From positions 527,237 through 591,236 of the forward strand of contig JAHCID010000001.1 in the NCBI GenBank assembly GCA_026129405.1: a stretch of 64,000 nt of DNA, given 5' to 3'. The notes under the pieces were generated by a model. The model was not told the DNA's origin. It ran no database searches and saw only the letters and a program-made list of their open reading frames with translations. The number at the start of each line of letters is the position of its first letter. Within the stretch, counting starts at the first letter, position 1. This document shows, piece by piece, positions 28,047 through 37,248 of this stretch. Position numbers and translations under genes: made by a program. The stretch is from a bacterium. Its GTDB lineage: Bacteria; Desulfobacterota; Binatia; DP-6.

Positions 28047-30320
28047 ATGCCCCGCTTGGGATTTCTGCGCCCGCTGGTGCTCTGTTGTGCTGTGCTGTTC
28101 GCCGCGGGCGACGCGCACGCACGCGTGCTGCTCAAGTGGGACAAGCGCCTGGCGCGCAACTGTGAGCCGCCCGCAGTCTTCTACTCGAGCCAGCACAAGC
28201 CGGGCGCGAAGCCGTGCTGCGCCACCGCGGTCGGCATGTGTGCGGGCGGCATCGCCTGTCCGATCACCGGCGTCTGCCCCGACGGCGTCGCGTGCGTGCC
28301 GGGCGAGCCGACGCCTCGGCCGAACTTCGTGGTCTCCATCGCCGACGATCTCGGCGCCTGCCACTACGGCACGTCGCCCGAGTGTCGCAGTCCGCAGTCG
28401 GGTACGCCGACGCGGGCGCCGAGCACGCCGAACCTCGACGTCCTAGCCGGCTACGGCACGGTCTTCCCGGTCGCGCACAACGTCGCCTCGTGGTGCTTCC
28501 CCTCGCTCATCAGCATCGCGACGGGCCGCTACCAGCGCACGTTCGGCGGCGTACCGCGTCCGGCGAACGCGTCCGGTACGATCGCGACCTCGCTGCGTTC
28601 GCTCGACGGCGATCCCGCCTCGCCCGACGATCCGTACAACGCCGGCAACAAGGTCGGCGGCTACTGCACGTTCCTCGGCGGCAAGCTCTCGTCGTCGCTC
28701 GGCGACAACGGCTTCGATGCGCGCGCGCGTACCGGCGAGCGCGTCTTCGGTCGCACCAACTGCGTCGCGGACACGCCGGGCGGCTATCCGAAATGCGGAA
28801 CCGAGGCCGGCAGCAGCTACGAGCCGACCAACCTGTTCCGCACCGGCGACGTCTTCCAGTTCCTCGACGGCATGCAGTACGTCGTCCCGGGGGCGAGTCC
28901 GGCAGCGGCGCGCGTGCAGAACTTCATGTTGTGGTACGCGCCGCGGATTCCGCACCAGCCGCTGCGCTCGCCGAGCCCGATCCGCGAGCATCTCTTCGGC
29001 TACGGGGCCGCCTACCCGCGCGGCGGCCTCTTCGATCTGGGCGCGTTGTGCAGCGGCAACACGTGTCCGCCGACCGTCACCGCGATGAGCGAGACGAACT
29101 TCGGCAACGTCTACGAGATGTACGCGAACATCTGGTGGATGGACGACGGCATCCGCGAGCTGCGCAAGTTCTTCCACCAGGTGAGCCAGCCGCACTGCCT
29201 CGGCAGCAACGGCCGCAACCGCTTCGACATCGCGACGCCCGCCGCGTGCCCGGGCGCGTGGGTCGAGAGCGTCACGCCCGACGTCGCGCGCAACACCGTC
29301 TTCCTGTTCCTCGCCGACAACGGCTGGCATCTACCCAGCTCGAAGCACTCCTACACCGAAAACGGCTACCGCACGCGCCTGATCGTGTTCGACCCGCGCA
29401 CGTTGCCCGAGGTGCCGTCGTGGGATCCGACCCAGGTTCCGCCGGCGACGCCGTACGAGAGCAACGGGCTCGCGCACGGCGTCGACATCCGCGCCACCGC
29501 CGTCGCGATGGCGATGGACACGCCGGGACAGGCCAGCTGTCCGAACGGACCGGACGGCAAACCGTGCGATGGCCGCGATCTGCGCGCCCACCTGGTGACG
29601 GCGCCCGGCGGTCCGGCGGCACCCGAGACGCTGCGCCGCGCGCTCTGCGGGCACGAGACCAACAAGCCCACGTCACCGAACACGAACCGCTTCCTCCTCA
29701 CCCGGCCCGGGACGGTGGGGCGCTGCACGAACCTCGACGCGCCGAGCTGCACCACCAACGCGCAGTGCGGGGTCGGGGAGTTCTGCCTCGGCGGACACTG
29801 CATGCCGACGGACGAGCCGTCGTGCACGACCAGCGCGCAGTGCCCGACGGGGGCGGCGTGTCTCGCCAAGAAGTGTCGTGTCGCGCCGGCGTGCCTCACG
29901 AGCGCGGAATGCAGTGGCTTCTTCCAGAGCGGCAACTTCGGGTGCGTGGAGCCGGAGACGAAGTGGTGCCGCAACGCTCCGAGCGTCGCGTGCACGGCGC
30001 ACTCGGATTGCCCCGCCTGCCCCGACGGTGGCGCCTGCTCGCGCGTGTGTGAGGCCCGCAGCCTCAAGTTCTACGACGGCACGGGTACCCTGAGCGGAAA
30101 GGCCGAGGTGTCGGACCTGTTCCTCGATCCCGACGAGAAGCGCCTCCATGGCACCGGGCCCGGCGATCTCATCCACGACATGGGTTCGTTGAGCGGGCCG
30201 TACGCCAGCGCGATCCGGGACGTCGGCTGCTGCCTCGACGCGTGGTGGGCGTCGCCCGCCCGCGCCGGTGTGCTCTGCGGCGGCGGCTCCTGCCCGGCCG
30301 CGCTCACCTGCAACCAGTAG
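28047..30320 (+). CDS. Secreted sulfatase-like protein with Cys-rich C-terminus
   Basis: 757 aa, with a Sec signal peptide (MPRLGFLRPLVLCCAVLFAAGDAHA). After a Cys-rich stretch of about 60 residues the alkaline-phosphatase/sulfatase fold begins: PRPNFVVSIADDLGACHYG (metal Asp-Asp). The putative nucleophile is in NVASWCFPSLISIATGRY, a C-x-P-S-L version of the sulfatase signature C-x-P-S-R. LADNGWHLPSSKHSYTENGYRT supplies the usual second metal site (DNG, Lys/His). From about residue 555 there are short Cys units of the type SCTTNAQCGVGEFCLGGHC repeated three to four times, as in secreted proteins of myxobacteria-like bacteria. The Arg to Leu change may block formylglycine formation, so activity is uncertain. 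A strong hairpin follows the stop codon. Confidence 0.85.
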   Translation: MPRLGFLRPLVLCCAVLFAAGDAHARVLLKWDKRLARNCEPPAVFYSSQHKPGAKPCCATAVGMCAGGIACPITGVCPDGVACVPGEPTPRPNFVVSIADDLGACHYGTSPECRSPQSGTPTRAPSTPNLDVLAGYGTVFPVAHNVASWCFPSLISIATGRYQRTFGGVPRPANASGTIATSLRSLDGDPASPDDPYNAGNKVGGYCTFLGGKLSSSLGDNGFDARARTGERVFGRTNCVADTPGGYPKCGTEAGSSYEPTNLFRTGDVFQFLDGMQYVVPGASPAAARVQNFMLWYAPRIPHQPLRSPSPIREHLFGYGAAYPRGGLFDLGALCSGNTCPPTVTAMSETNFGNVYEMYANIWWMDDGIRELRKFFHQVSQPHCLGSNGRNRFDIATPAACPGAWVESVTPDVARNTVFLFLADNGWHLPSSKHSYTENGYRTRLIVFDPRTLPEVPSWDPTQVPPATPYESNGLAHGVDIRATAVAMAMDTPGQASCPNGPDGKPCDGRDLRAHLVTAPGGPAAPETLRRALCGHETNKPTSPNTNRFLLTRPGTVGRCTNLDAPSCTTNAQCGVGEFCLGGHCMPTDEPSCTTSAQCPTGAACLAKKCRVAPACLTSAECSGFFQSGNFGCVEPETKWCRNAPSVACTAHSDCPACPDGGACSRVCEARSLKFYDGTGTLSGKAEVSDLFLDPDEKRLHGTGPGDLIHDMGSLSGPYASAIRDVGCCLDAWWASPARAGVLCGGGSCPAALTCNQ

Positions 30321-30325
30321 CGACC

Positions 30326-30365
30326 CGGTGCGTCGCGCCGGGTGGATGCCCGGCGCGATGCACCG
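30326..30365 (+). terminator. Strong hairpin terminator after the sulfatase-like gene
   Basis: Arms of 17 bp with a single G/A mismatch (30326-30342 and 30349-30365) and a 6-base loop, starting 5 bases after the stop codon. It is the longest stem found in this window. No T-tract is visible, as for other terminators here. Confidence 0.7.
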
Positions 30366-30444
30366 GTGCTCGCGGCCGGCGCGCCGCCGCCGGATGACGT
30401 GCCCCGGCACGACGCGCCATCGTCGTGCCGACCCACGCGCTGCC

Positions 30445-30473
30445 TTGCGACGGCCGGGAGCCGTCGTTAGGGT
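30445..30473 (+). promoter_or_regulatory. Leaderless promoter of the glutamate-cysteine ligase gene
   Basis: TTGCGA at 30445-30450, 17-base spacer, TAGGGT at 30468-30473, then 8 bases to ATG 30482. No Shine-Dalgarno is present, consistent with a transcript starting at the ATG. Confidence 0.55.
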
Positions 30474-30481
30474 CCGCCGCG

Positions 30482-31852
30482 ATGACGGACTTCCGCGCCA
30501 GCGGCGCGTCCGAGCCGATCACGTCCGTGGATCGCCTCGTCGAGGAATTCCATCGCGCCGCGAAGCCGCGGCCCGCCTGGATGATCGGGACGGAGTGGGA
30601 GAAGCTCGCGGTCGACGCGCGCACCGGCGCGGCCGCACCCTACGCAGGCGCGCGGGGAATCGAGCGGCTCCTCCGCTCCCTCGCCGAGCGCTATCGCTGG
30701 GAGCCGCAGGAAGAGGACGGCCACGTCGTCGCGTTGCTGCGCGAGGGCGCGTCGATCACGCTCGAACCGGGGGGCCAGGTCGAGCTGTCGGGGCAGCAGT
30801 GTCCCTCGATTCATTGCACCAGGGACGAGCTCGAGGTGCACGTGCGCGAGCTCGCGAGCGTCGGCGAGGAGCTCGGCATCGCCTTCCTCGGGCTCGGCAT
30901 GCAGCCGGTGAGCCGGCTCGACGAGATCGAGTGGGTGCCGAAGCAGCGCTACCGTGTGATGCGCGCCTACATGGAGACCGTCGGCACGCTCGGCCATCGC
31001 ATGATGAAGCAGACGGCCACCGTGCAGGCGAACATCGACTTCGGCGACGAGCGTGATGCGATGCGGAAGATGCGCGTCGGCATGGCGACGGCGCCGCTGT
31101 TCAACGCCATGTTCGCCAACTCGTCGATCTCCGAAGGTGATCTCAACGGGCAGATGAGCTATCGCGGCTACGTCTGGACCGACACGGACCGCGTGCGTTG
31201 CGGGCTGTTGCCGTTCTGCTTCCGCGACGGCGCCACCTTCGAGGAGTACGCGCAGTGGGCGCTCGACGTGCCGATGTACTTCATCCTGCGCGACGGCCGG
31301 TACGTTACCGACGGCATCACCGGCATCCCCTTCCGCGTCTTCCTCGAGCGCGGGCTAGGCGGGCAGCGCACCACGCTCGACGACTGGAAGCTGCACCTGA
31401 CGACGCTGTTCCCCGAGGTCCGCCTGAAGGGTTACATCGAGTTCCGCTCCACCGACAGTCAGCCGCCCGACCGTGTGCTCGCGCTGCCGGCGCTCGTGAA
31501 GGGCGTCTTCTACGAGGACGACTGCCTCGAAGCCGCCTGCGACCTCGTGAAGCGCTGGACCTTCGACGAGTGCGTCGACATCTACCGCGACGTCACGCGC
31601 GAGGCCCTGAAGGCGCGTGCACGCGGCATCCCGATCCTCGAGCTGGCGCGCGAGCTGCTCGCGATCGGCGAGGAGGGGCTGCGGCGCCAGGCGTGTCGCA
31701 ACGCCGCCGGCGACGACGAGCGCATCTACCTCGAGCGGCTCCGCGAGCAGCTCGCCACGGGACGCTCGCCGGCGCGCACGATCGCCGAGAAGTGGCAGGG
31801 CGAGTGGGACGCCAGCGTCGCCCGGCTGATCGCCTACACCGCGTTTCGCTGA
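30482..31852 (+). CDS. gshA: Glutamate-cysteine ligase (GCS2/plant-like type)
   Basis: First enzyme of glutathione synthesis: joins L-glutamate and L-cysteine with ATP. 456 aa, the size of the alphaproteobacterial/plant type. Motifs seen are MIGTEWEKLAVD near residue 35 (family GtE.E.f), LEPGGQVELSGQ near 98, TATVQANIDF near 178, NSSISEG, and YIEFRSTDSQPP near 320 (family yLE.RgaD). Glutathione S-transferase is encoded at 59652 in the same window. No gshB is visible. Its stop codon abuts the stop codon of the convergent metalloprotease with no intervening base. Confidence 0.93.
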   Translation: MTDFRASGASEPITSVDRLVEEFHRAAKPRPAWMIGTEWEKLAVDARTGAAAPYAGARGIERLLRSLAERYRWEPQEEDGHVVALLREGASITLEPGGQVELSGQQCPSIHCTRDELEVHVRELASVGEELGIAFLGLGMQPVSRLDEIEWVPKQRYRVMRAYMETVGTLGHRMMKQTATVQANIDFGDERDAMRKMRVGMATAPLFNAMFANSSISEGDLNGQMSYRGYVWTDTDRVRCGLLPFCFRDGATFEEYAQWALDVPMYFILRDGRYVTDGITGIPFRVFLERGLGGQRTTLDDWKLHLTTLFPEVRLKGYIEFRSTDSQPPDRVLALPALVKGVFYEDDCLEAACDLVKRWTFDECVDIYRDVTREALKARARGIPILELARELLAIGEEGLRRQACRNAAGDDERIYLERLREQLATGRSPARTIAEKWQGEWDASVARLIAYTAFR

Positions 31853-33694
31853 TCAGCCGCCCGCGCACGGCGTGGGGAGGCAGCTGCCGGGACCGGCCTC
31901 CGTGGCCTCACCCCGCCCCGCGCGCGTGCGGCACGACGCGAATCGCGTGAGGCGGCAGGTCGCCGCGCCCGCGTCGTACCCGATGCAGCAGCGTGTGACG
32001 CTGTAGCGTCCGCAGGTCGACTTCTGCGCCGCGCGCAAGGCGTCGCGCGCCGCCGCGCCGCGCGCGGCGCGGCGGCGGACCTCGGCGCGCACGCAGCGCA
32101 GATAGCGCCCGCGCCCGCGCCACGTACCGCCGTCGCGCGGGCCGCCGCAGGGACATACGCTGCATCCCACCGCATCGACGAGGTCCCCCGCCGGGGTATC
32201 GGGGCAGGCGTCCGAGGCCTCCGGCACGCCGTCCGCGTCGCCGTCGCTCGGCCCGGTCGGCGGCGGGAGCGTGCTGGTGGTCGTCGGCGCCGGCGAGGTG
32301 GTCGTGGTCGTCCCGGGGGCGAGCGTGGTGCTGGTCGCGACCGTCGTCGAGGTGACGGCGGTCGTGCTGGTGGTGGATGCGTCGGCCATCGTCGTGGTCG
32401 TGGTGGACGTCGAGGTCGACACGAGCGGCAGGCAGGCGGCGGCTGCCGCGACGCGCGAGGCGATGCGCGCGCTCACCGCCGACCCGAACTCGAGGTCGAT
32501 GTTCGCGAGCCCGCCGGGATGCAGGTGGCAGTAGCTCATGATCGTGCCCTGGGACGACACGTGTGGCCCGGTGTAGCAGCCCGACTCCCCGCCCCAGCAT
32601 TGGTCGAGCGGCGGGCTGTAGCAGTGCGTATGCGGCGAGCCGAAGTTGTGGCCGAGCTCGTGGGTGAAGACCTCGACGTCCCAGATGTTGTTCGGGCTCG
32701 CGAGATCGAAGCTGCCGTACACCTGCGAGACCCCGTAGGCCCAGTACGTGTTGCAGAGCACGTCGAGGTACGCGATCCCGCCCTGAACCGATTTGCCCGA
32801 GACGAAGTGGACGGCGTCGCGATCGAATCCGAGCAGCCCGTTGATGGGGCTGTTCCAGTGCATGAACATCTCGTTCAGCGTGCCGGACGTGCTGGTCGAG
32901 CTCCACGGGTCGGTTACTTCCGGCTCCCACAGACGCACGTAGTTGAACGCGAGACGGACGCTCACGTCGCGTTCGTAGATCGCCGTCGCGGCGGCGAGCA
33001 GCGTGCCGAGCCACTCGAGCGTCGCGTCGGCGCTGGCGAACTTCGCACGCAGCTCGTTGTCGGTCTCGATCGCGATCTCGGCCAGCCGCAGCGCGCCGGT
33101 CTCCGCCGTTACGGGCGTCGCCGCCGTCACCGGTGCGGTTCGATCCGCGGGCGGCGCTTCGACGTCTCCGGGTCGGAGATCGTTGGTGCAGAAGTCGCGC
33201 GGGCGCGGGAACGCCGTCGGATCGACGTTGCGCAGAGCGAAGACGCGATGCCGGCCGGCCTGGTCGGGGCCGAAGAGATGAACGTCTCCTCCGGCGGCGA
33301 CGAAGCCGTTGACGCGCCGCCGTCCCGCGGCGACGAGCACCAGCGCGGACGGATCCTCGACCGTGGTGCCGGTGAAGTAGGCCACGTCGGGTCGGGCGAG
33401 CGTACGCGGGCCCTGCGCGGTCATCGTCTCCAGGCGGGCCCCGGACGGGAAGGGCGAGACACCGGTCAGGACGAGGGTCGCGCGGCGGCCGTCTGCGAGC
33501 GGAAAATCCGGAATCCGGGCGGTGCTGCGCGTGCGCAGGTCGGCCAGCGCGGTACGGTCGAGGCTCAGGAACTGCACGCCGGAGATGCCCGGGACCTCCG
33601 CGGGCAATCCGGCCCGGGGCGCGAGCAGGCGGCCCGTCGCCGGGGCGACGCCGGTCAGGACGATCAGGGCGGCAACGCCCAGTGCGCGCGGCAT
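31853..33694 (-). CDS. Secreted metzincin metalloprotease with Thr-rich linker
   Basis: 613 aa. ATG 33694 gives a Sec signal (MPRALGVAALIVLTGVAPATG). A pro-region/beta domain (about 30-210) precedes a reprolysin-like catalytic domain with the zinc motif HELGHNFGSPH (H-E-x-x-H-x-x-G-x-x-H) near residue 350 and the Met-turn IMSYCHL near 390. This identifies a metzincin (M12/M43-like). A low-complexity Thr/Ser linker of about 55 residues (STSTSTTTTTMADAST and onward) is followed by a calcium-type repeat DGDADGVPEASDACPDT and a Cys-rich basic C-terminus, probably a wall or surface attachment module. The substrate is unknown. The first 295 bases upstream hold no gene. Confidence 0.88.
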   Translation of the reverse strand: MPRALGVAALIVLTGVAPATGRLLAPRAGLPAEVPGISGVQFLSLDRTALADLRTRSTARIPDFPLADGRRATLVLTGVSPFPSGARLETMTAQGPRTLARPDVAYFTGTTVEDPSALVLVAAGRRRVNGFVAAGGDVHLFGPDQAGRHRVFALRNVDPTAFPRPRDFCTNDLRPGDVEAPPADRTAPVTAATPVTAETGALRLAEIAIETDNELRAKFASADATLEWLGTLLAAATAIYERDVSVRLAFNYVRLWEPEVTDPWSSTSTSGTLNEMFMHWNSPINGLLGFDRDAVHFVSGKSVQGGIAYLDVLCNTYWAYGVSQVYGSFDLASPNNIWDVEVFTHELGHNFGSPHTHCYSPPLDQCWGGESGCYTGPHVSSQGTIMSYCHLHPGGLANIDLEFGSAVSARIASRVAAAAACLPLVSTSTSTTTTTMADASTTSTTAVTSTTVATSTTLAPGTTTTTSPAPTTTSTLPPPTGPSDGDADGVPEASDACPDTPAGDLVDAVGCSVCPCGGPRDGGTWRGRGRYLRCVRAEVRRRAARGAAARDALRAAQKSTCGRYSVTRCCIGYDAGAATCRLTRFASCRTRAGRGEATEAGPGSCLPTPCAGG

Positions 33695-33989
33695 GCGGCC
33701 CCGAGCAACGCCCGTGCCGCCGGATTCGCCGGTGCGGAACGGGCCGTCGGAGGCTGCCGAACGGCACTTTCGTGGCACTGCGGCGAGTTCCGGTTGACCA
33801 CAAATCCTTCTGGAAAAATTCCCTTGCGCTCTGCGTCGTGACGCGATAAGAACCCCTAATCCAGCGGCGCAAAGGTTTTCATCACCCAGGTGTGTTCTGC
33901 TGTGCCGCCGGTGATGCTAACACTCCTGGGCTGTCTCGCCGGCCCACCCGGTTGCGACCCCAGAGGTCGCGAGGGTGCAGGAGGGGTAG

Positions 33990-34421
33990 ATGGTGGCGAA
34001 GGGGAAGCGGGGATTCTCTGGCGGGCACGATAGGTTAGCTGGATTGTTCGAACCTGACGTTCTTCTACCGGCCCAGTACTTTGCGGCGTTCCGCCGCGCC
34101 GGCGGTCTCGAGCGCGAGCGTCTCCTGATGCTCGCCGTGCTCGAGGACGCCATCGACTGCTACCAGAAGTACGCGCACGCGCGCGATCCACGTGGCAGGC
34201 AGATGTTCGACGAGTCGCGCGAGTGGGTCATCTCCTCGGATCGGAGCTGGCTCTTCTCGTTCGAGAACATCTGCGACACGCTGGAGATCAACGCGGACTA
34301 CGTCCGCCGTGGTCTGCGCGAGTGGCGTGAGCGCGGTCTCGTCGCGCGACGGGCCCAGGTCGTCGACCTGGCCGTTCCCGTCGACGACACGGTGCCGGAA
34401 GCCCAGACGGCGACTGCGTGA
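33990..34421 (+). CDS. Small conserved protein with HTH-like C-terminal region
   Basis: 143 aa, ATG 33990 with a strong AGGAGG-type site 9 bases upstream. No signal or membrane helix. The middle is helical (LERERLLMLAVLEDAIDCYQKYAHARDPRGRQMF). The C-terminal block WVISSDRSWLFSFENICDTLEINADYVRRGLREW resembles a winged-helix/HTH segment and is of a type I recall from hypothetical proteins of Deltaproteobacteria; the function is unknown. The 295-base upstream region (33695-33989) is relatively A/T-rich for this genome, especially 33780-33900, and probably holds its promoter. The gene stands alone between the metalloprotease (divergent) and YjbQ (convergent). A regulator is plausible but not shown. 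Confidence 0.7.
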   Translation: MVAKGKRGFSGGHDRLAGLFEPDVLLPAQYFAAFRRAGGLERERLLMLAVLEDAIDCYQKYAHARDPRGRQMFDESREWVISSDRSWLFSFENICDTLEINADYVRRGLREWRERGLVARRAQVVDLAVPVDDTVPEAQTATA

Positions 34422-34431
34422 CGATCCGCGT

Positions 34432-34827
34432 CTAGCGGATCGTCACCACGACCCGGCGTTCGCGCGGGCCGTCGAGCTCTACGAGCATCACGGCCTGCCA
34501 GGTTCCGAGTAGCAGCCGCCCGGCGCGGACGGGGATCGTCTCGCCGGGTCCCAGGATGGTGGCCTGGATGTGTGCCGCCGCGTTCCCATCGACGCGATCG
34601 TGTCGCCAGATGCCGTCCGGCACCAGGCGATCGAGCGCGTCGAGCACGTCGACGCACACGTTGGGATCGTCGTTCTCGTTGACGACGATGGCGGCCGTCG
34701 CGTGCGGCACGTAGACGCTGCACAGGCCCTCGTCCACGCCGGAGCCGGCAACCAGCTCCGTCACGCGAGCGGTGAGATCAATCAGCTCGCGCTTGGCAGC
34801 CGAGCGTATCCGCAGCTCCGTCTGCAA
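34432..34827 (-). CDS. yjbQ: YjbQ/UPF0047-family protein
   Basis: 131 aa from TTG 34827, which begins with LQTELRIRSAAKRELIDLT. This is the usual UPF0047 opening, and the length matches the family (about 130-140). Characteristic segments are GLCSVYVPHATAAIVVNE (family G...vf..HTTaal.vnE), the GNAAAHIQATILGPGETIPVRAGRLLLGTWQ block with His in the putative active site, and the end ERRVVVTI. Members have been linked to weak thiamin-phosphate synthase activity and are trimeric. It overlaps the 3' end of the upstream L,D-transpeptidase gene by 50 bases, so it is co-transcribed. The TTG start is inferred from homology. Confidence 0.9.
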   Translation of the reverse strand: MQTELRIRSAAKRELIDLTARVTELVAGSGVDEGLCSVYVPHATAAIVVNENDDPNVCVDVLDALDRLVPDGIWRHDRVDGNAAAHIQATILGPGETIPVRAGRLLLGTWQAVMLVELDGPRERRVVVTIR

Positions 34828-35821
34828 GGTCCCTCGACGCCATCGGCGTCGCCGCGTCGGGTGAGGGCTGCTGCGTGCCGGAGATGCGGAACGGCATGCC
34901 GCCCGCGTCCTGGAGCCCGCGCTCGAGGAGCCCACGGTCGACGCGCTCGCCGACCCCGCGCTTGGCGGCCAGGTTCTCGGCTTCCTGGAAGATCGCCGGT
35001 GTGTAGCCGTAGATGTCCTCGTGAACCTCGGCCCACACGGCATTGTCCTTCGAGCCGAGCTTCACCGTCTGGTAAGTGAACTGGCCGGGCGCCCCGACCG
35101 GGACCAGCGGGAAGAGCCGCTCGATGTCCTCGGGGTAGAGCCGGATGCAGCCGTGGCTCACCTGCATGCCCACGCCCCACGGGATGTTCGTGCCGTGGAT
35201 GCGGTACATCGGCATCGTCAGCTCGAAGCGGTACTTGCCGAGCGGGTTGTCCGGGTCGCCGCCGGGGATCGACGTGCGGTAGTCGCCGCGCTCGCGGATG
35301 TGCTCCTCGCGGATCGAGGCGGGGATGTTCCAGGTCGGGTTCACCGTCTTGCCGGCGATGCGGAAGCTGCCTGCCGGCGTACGCCAGTCGTCGCGTCCGA
35401 GACCCACCGGATAGGTGTGGACGATGGTCATGCCCTCCGGACCGGGCTGGTAGTAGAACAGCCGCATCTCCGGGATGTTGACGATGACGCCGCTGTAGCT
35501 GCAGCAGGGCAGGATCCACTGCGTCGGCAGCAGGACCGTCGCTCCGACTGGCGGCACCCACGGATCGATCTCGGGATTCGCCTCGACGATCTCGTTGTAC
35601 CCGAGCCCGTACAGGCGGGCGAGGTCCATCAGGGTATCGCCCTTGCGAACGCGGTAGATCTGCACTTCGCCGATGACCGCCGGTAGCGCATGCGGTCCGG
35701 GCGTCGGGATGGTGTACGACGGATGCGCCTTCGCGAAGAACGCCGCCTCGTCGTACTCCGCCGACGCAGGAGCAGCGAGCACCATGGACATCAACGCGAC
35801 CACGACGATCCGACCCAGCAT
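34778..35821 (-). CDS. L,D-transpeptidase with LysM domain (YkuD/ErfK type)
   Basis: 347 aa, periplasmic enzyme that cross-links peptidoglycan or attaches envelope proteins to it. ATG 35821 has a GGCGG site and begins a signal peptide (MLGRIVVVALMSMVLAAPASA). Residues about 55-100 are a LysM domain (IYRVRKGDTLMDLARLYGLGYNEIVEANPEID). The YkuD catalytic domain (about 110-245) has the conserved IHGTN segment and SHGCIRLYPEDI containing the active-site His and Cys. The C-terminal 60 residues are variable. It lies upstream of yjbQ on the same strand. Function is well supported; substrate (3-3 cross-links or lipoprotein attachment) is not known. Confidence 0.94.
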   Translation of the reverse strand: MLGRIVVVALMSMVLAAPASAEYDEAAFFAKAHPSYTIPTPGPHALPAVIGEVQIYRVRKGDTLMDLARLYGLGYNEIVEANPEIDPWVPPVGATVLLPTQWILPCCSYSGVIVNIPEMRLFYYQPGPEGMTIVHTYPVGLGRDDWRTPAGSFRIAGKTVNPTWNIPASIREEHIRERGDYRTSIPGGDPDNPLGKYRFELTMPMYRIHGTNIPWGVGMQVSHGCIRLYPEDIERLFPLVPVGAPGQFTYQTVKLGSKDNAVWAEVHEDIYGYTPAIFQEAENLAAKRGVGERVDRGLLERGLQDAGGMPFRISGTQQPSPDAATPMASRDLADGAADTLGCQARAD

Positions 35822-35923
35822 GTTGCCGCCTTTCGACCCCTGCTGACGCACCGTACCGGCGGGTCGCCATGTACTCAAGACGATCAGCTCGCGAAGTGGT
35901 GCGAAACACGCAGAAATAGCGGG

Positions 35924-37228
35924 TCAGAGTGCCCCGATGGCCACCAGTCGGGCACGGACGGCGTCGACGTCGACGACGGCGAGCGGGGTTGCATGCGGCA
36001 GGGCCGTCGCGATCGCCGCCGCCGCGGCCTGCCCCTCGGCAAAGCACGTGCCGAGCACCCGCACGGACGCGAAACCTTCGCGCGTCGCCGAGACGCATCG
36101 GCCGACGGCCAGCACGTTCTGCGTTCCCACCGGCAGGAGACAGCGATACGGCACCTCGTACCAGAGGCCGTCGTCGAGGAAGCGCCACTCGGTGCGCCCG
36201 TCGTCGGCGTGCAGCTCGATCGGCCACGCGCCGCGCGCGACGCCGTCGGCGAAGCGCCGGCCGCCGAGGACGTCGTCGCCGCCGAGCGCGTAGATGCCGC
36301 GGATGCGACGCGACTCGCGGATGCCGAGGCGCGGCGCCGCGTCCGCGACGAACGCCTCGCCGAAGCCGGGCACCTGCGCGCGCAGGAACGCGCCCAGCCG
36401 GTCGGCCTGCTCGCGGCCGAGCATCTCGCTGCGCGTGAGCTCGTCGGCGTCGGTCGCGTCCGGCGCGCGGCCGCCGACCGCGACGCGGCTGATGGCGACC
36501 AGCACCTCGCCCGACCGCCCGGTCGGGATGACGTTGCCCGAGCGTCGCGGCAGCCCGGCACTCTCGTAGTGACGCTCGAGCAGCTCGCCGAGCGCGAGCA
36601 GCGTCGGCAGCGCCGCCTCCAGATCGACGTGCTGCATGGTGAACATCATCGACGGATACTGGAGCGCGGTGCCGCGCTCGGTGGGCAGGCCCGCGTCGGC
36701 GACCACCGCCGCGTCGCCGGTGGCGTCGACCACGTAGGACGCCTGCAGGGCGACGCGCCCGCCGCGCGTCGAGACCTCGAGCGCCTCCACGCGTCCGTCG
36801 CGCGCCAGCGTCCGCACGACGCGGGCGTGCAGCAGCAGGGTCAGGTTCGGCTCGGCATCCACGACGTCGTCGTAGAGGCGCTTCAGCGCCCAGGGGACGT
36901 ACGGCACCGCGCCGGTGGCCTTGAAGGGCACGGGACCGTAGCACTGGCCGTCGGCCGCGAGCCGATCCATCACCTCGACCGCGAAGCCGCCGACCAGGCG
37001 GACGAGGCTGGCGTCGCGCTCGCGACGGTAGAAGCCGCAGAACGTGCCGACACAGCCGCCCGTCGACATGCCGCCGAGGAAGGACGCGTCGTCGACGAGC
37101 ACCGTGCGCAACCCGAGGCGCGCCGCCGTGACGGCGGCCGCGATGCCGGCCGCCCCGCCGCCGGCGACGACGACGTCGGCGGCATGTGCGACCGGCAGAC
37201 GTTCGGCGGGCAGGACGACGTGCGCCAT
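35924..37228 (-). CDS. FAD-dependent oxidoreductase
   Basis: 434-aa flavoprotein. The FAD-binding GxGxxG motif is [21 protein letters not shown] (residues about 18-38), followed by [18 protein letters not shown], typical of the FAD_oxidored family in which a Gly/Cys-rich loop follows. [17 protein letters not shown] (near 165) and [31 protein letters not shown] (near 390) are the usual second and third FAD contacts. Members include various dehydrogenases of unknown substrates. It is the second gene of a possible transcript with the 155-aa protein upstream (37249-37716). Confidence 0.88.
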   Translation of the reverse strand: MAHVVLPAERLPVAHAADVVVAGGGAAGIAAAVTAARLGLRTVLVDDASFLGGMSTGGCVGTFCGFYRRERDASLVRLVGGFAVEVMDRLAADGQCYGPVPFKATGAVPYVPWALKRLYDDVVDAEPNLTLLLHARVVRTLARDGRVEALEVSTRGGRVALQASYVVDATGDAAVVADAGLPTERGTALQYPSMMFTMQHVDLEAALPTLLALGELLERHYESAGLPRRSGNVIPTGRSGEVLVAISRVAVGGRAPDATDADELTRSEMLGREQADRLGAFLRAQVPGFGEAFVADAAPRLGIRESRRIRGIYALGGDDVLGGRRFADGVARGAWPIELHADDGRTEWRFLDDGLWYEVPYRCLLPVGTQNVLAVGRCVSATREGFASVRVLGTCFAEGQAAAAAIATALPHATPLAVVDVDAVRARLVAIGAL

Positions 37229-37248
37229 GTCGCGCCCGCCCGTGGGTC

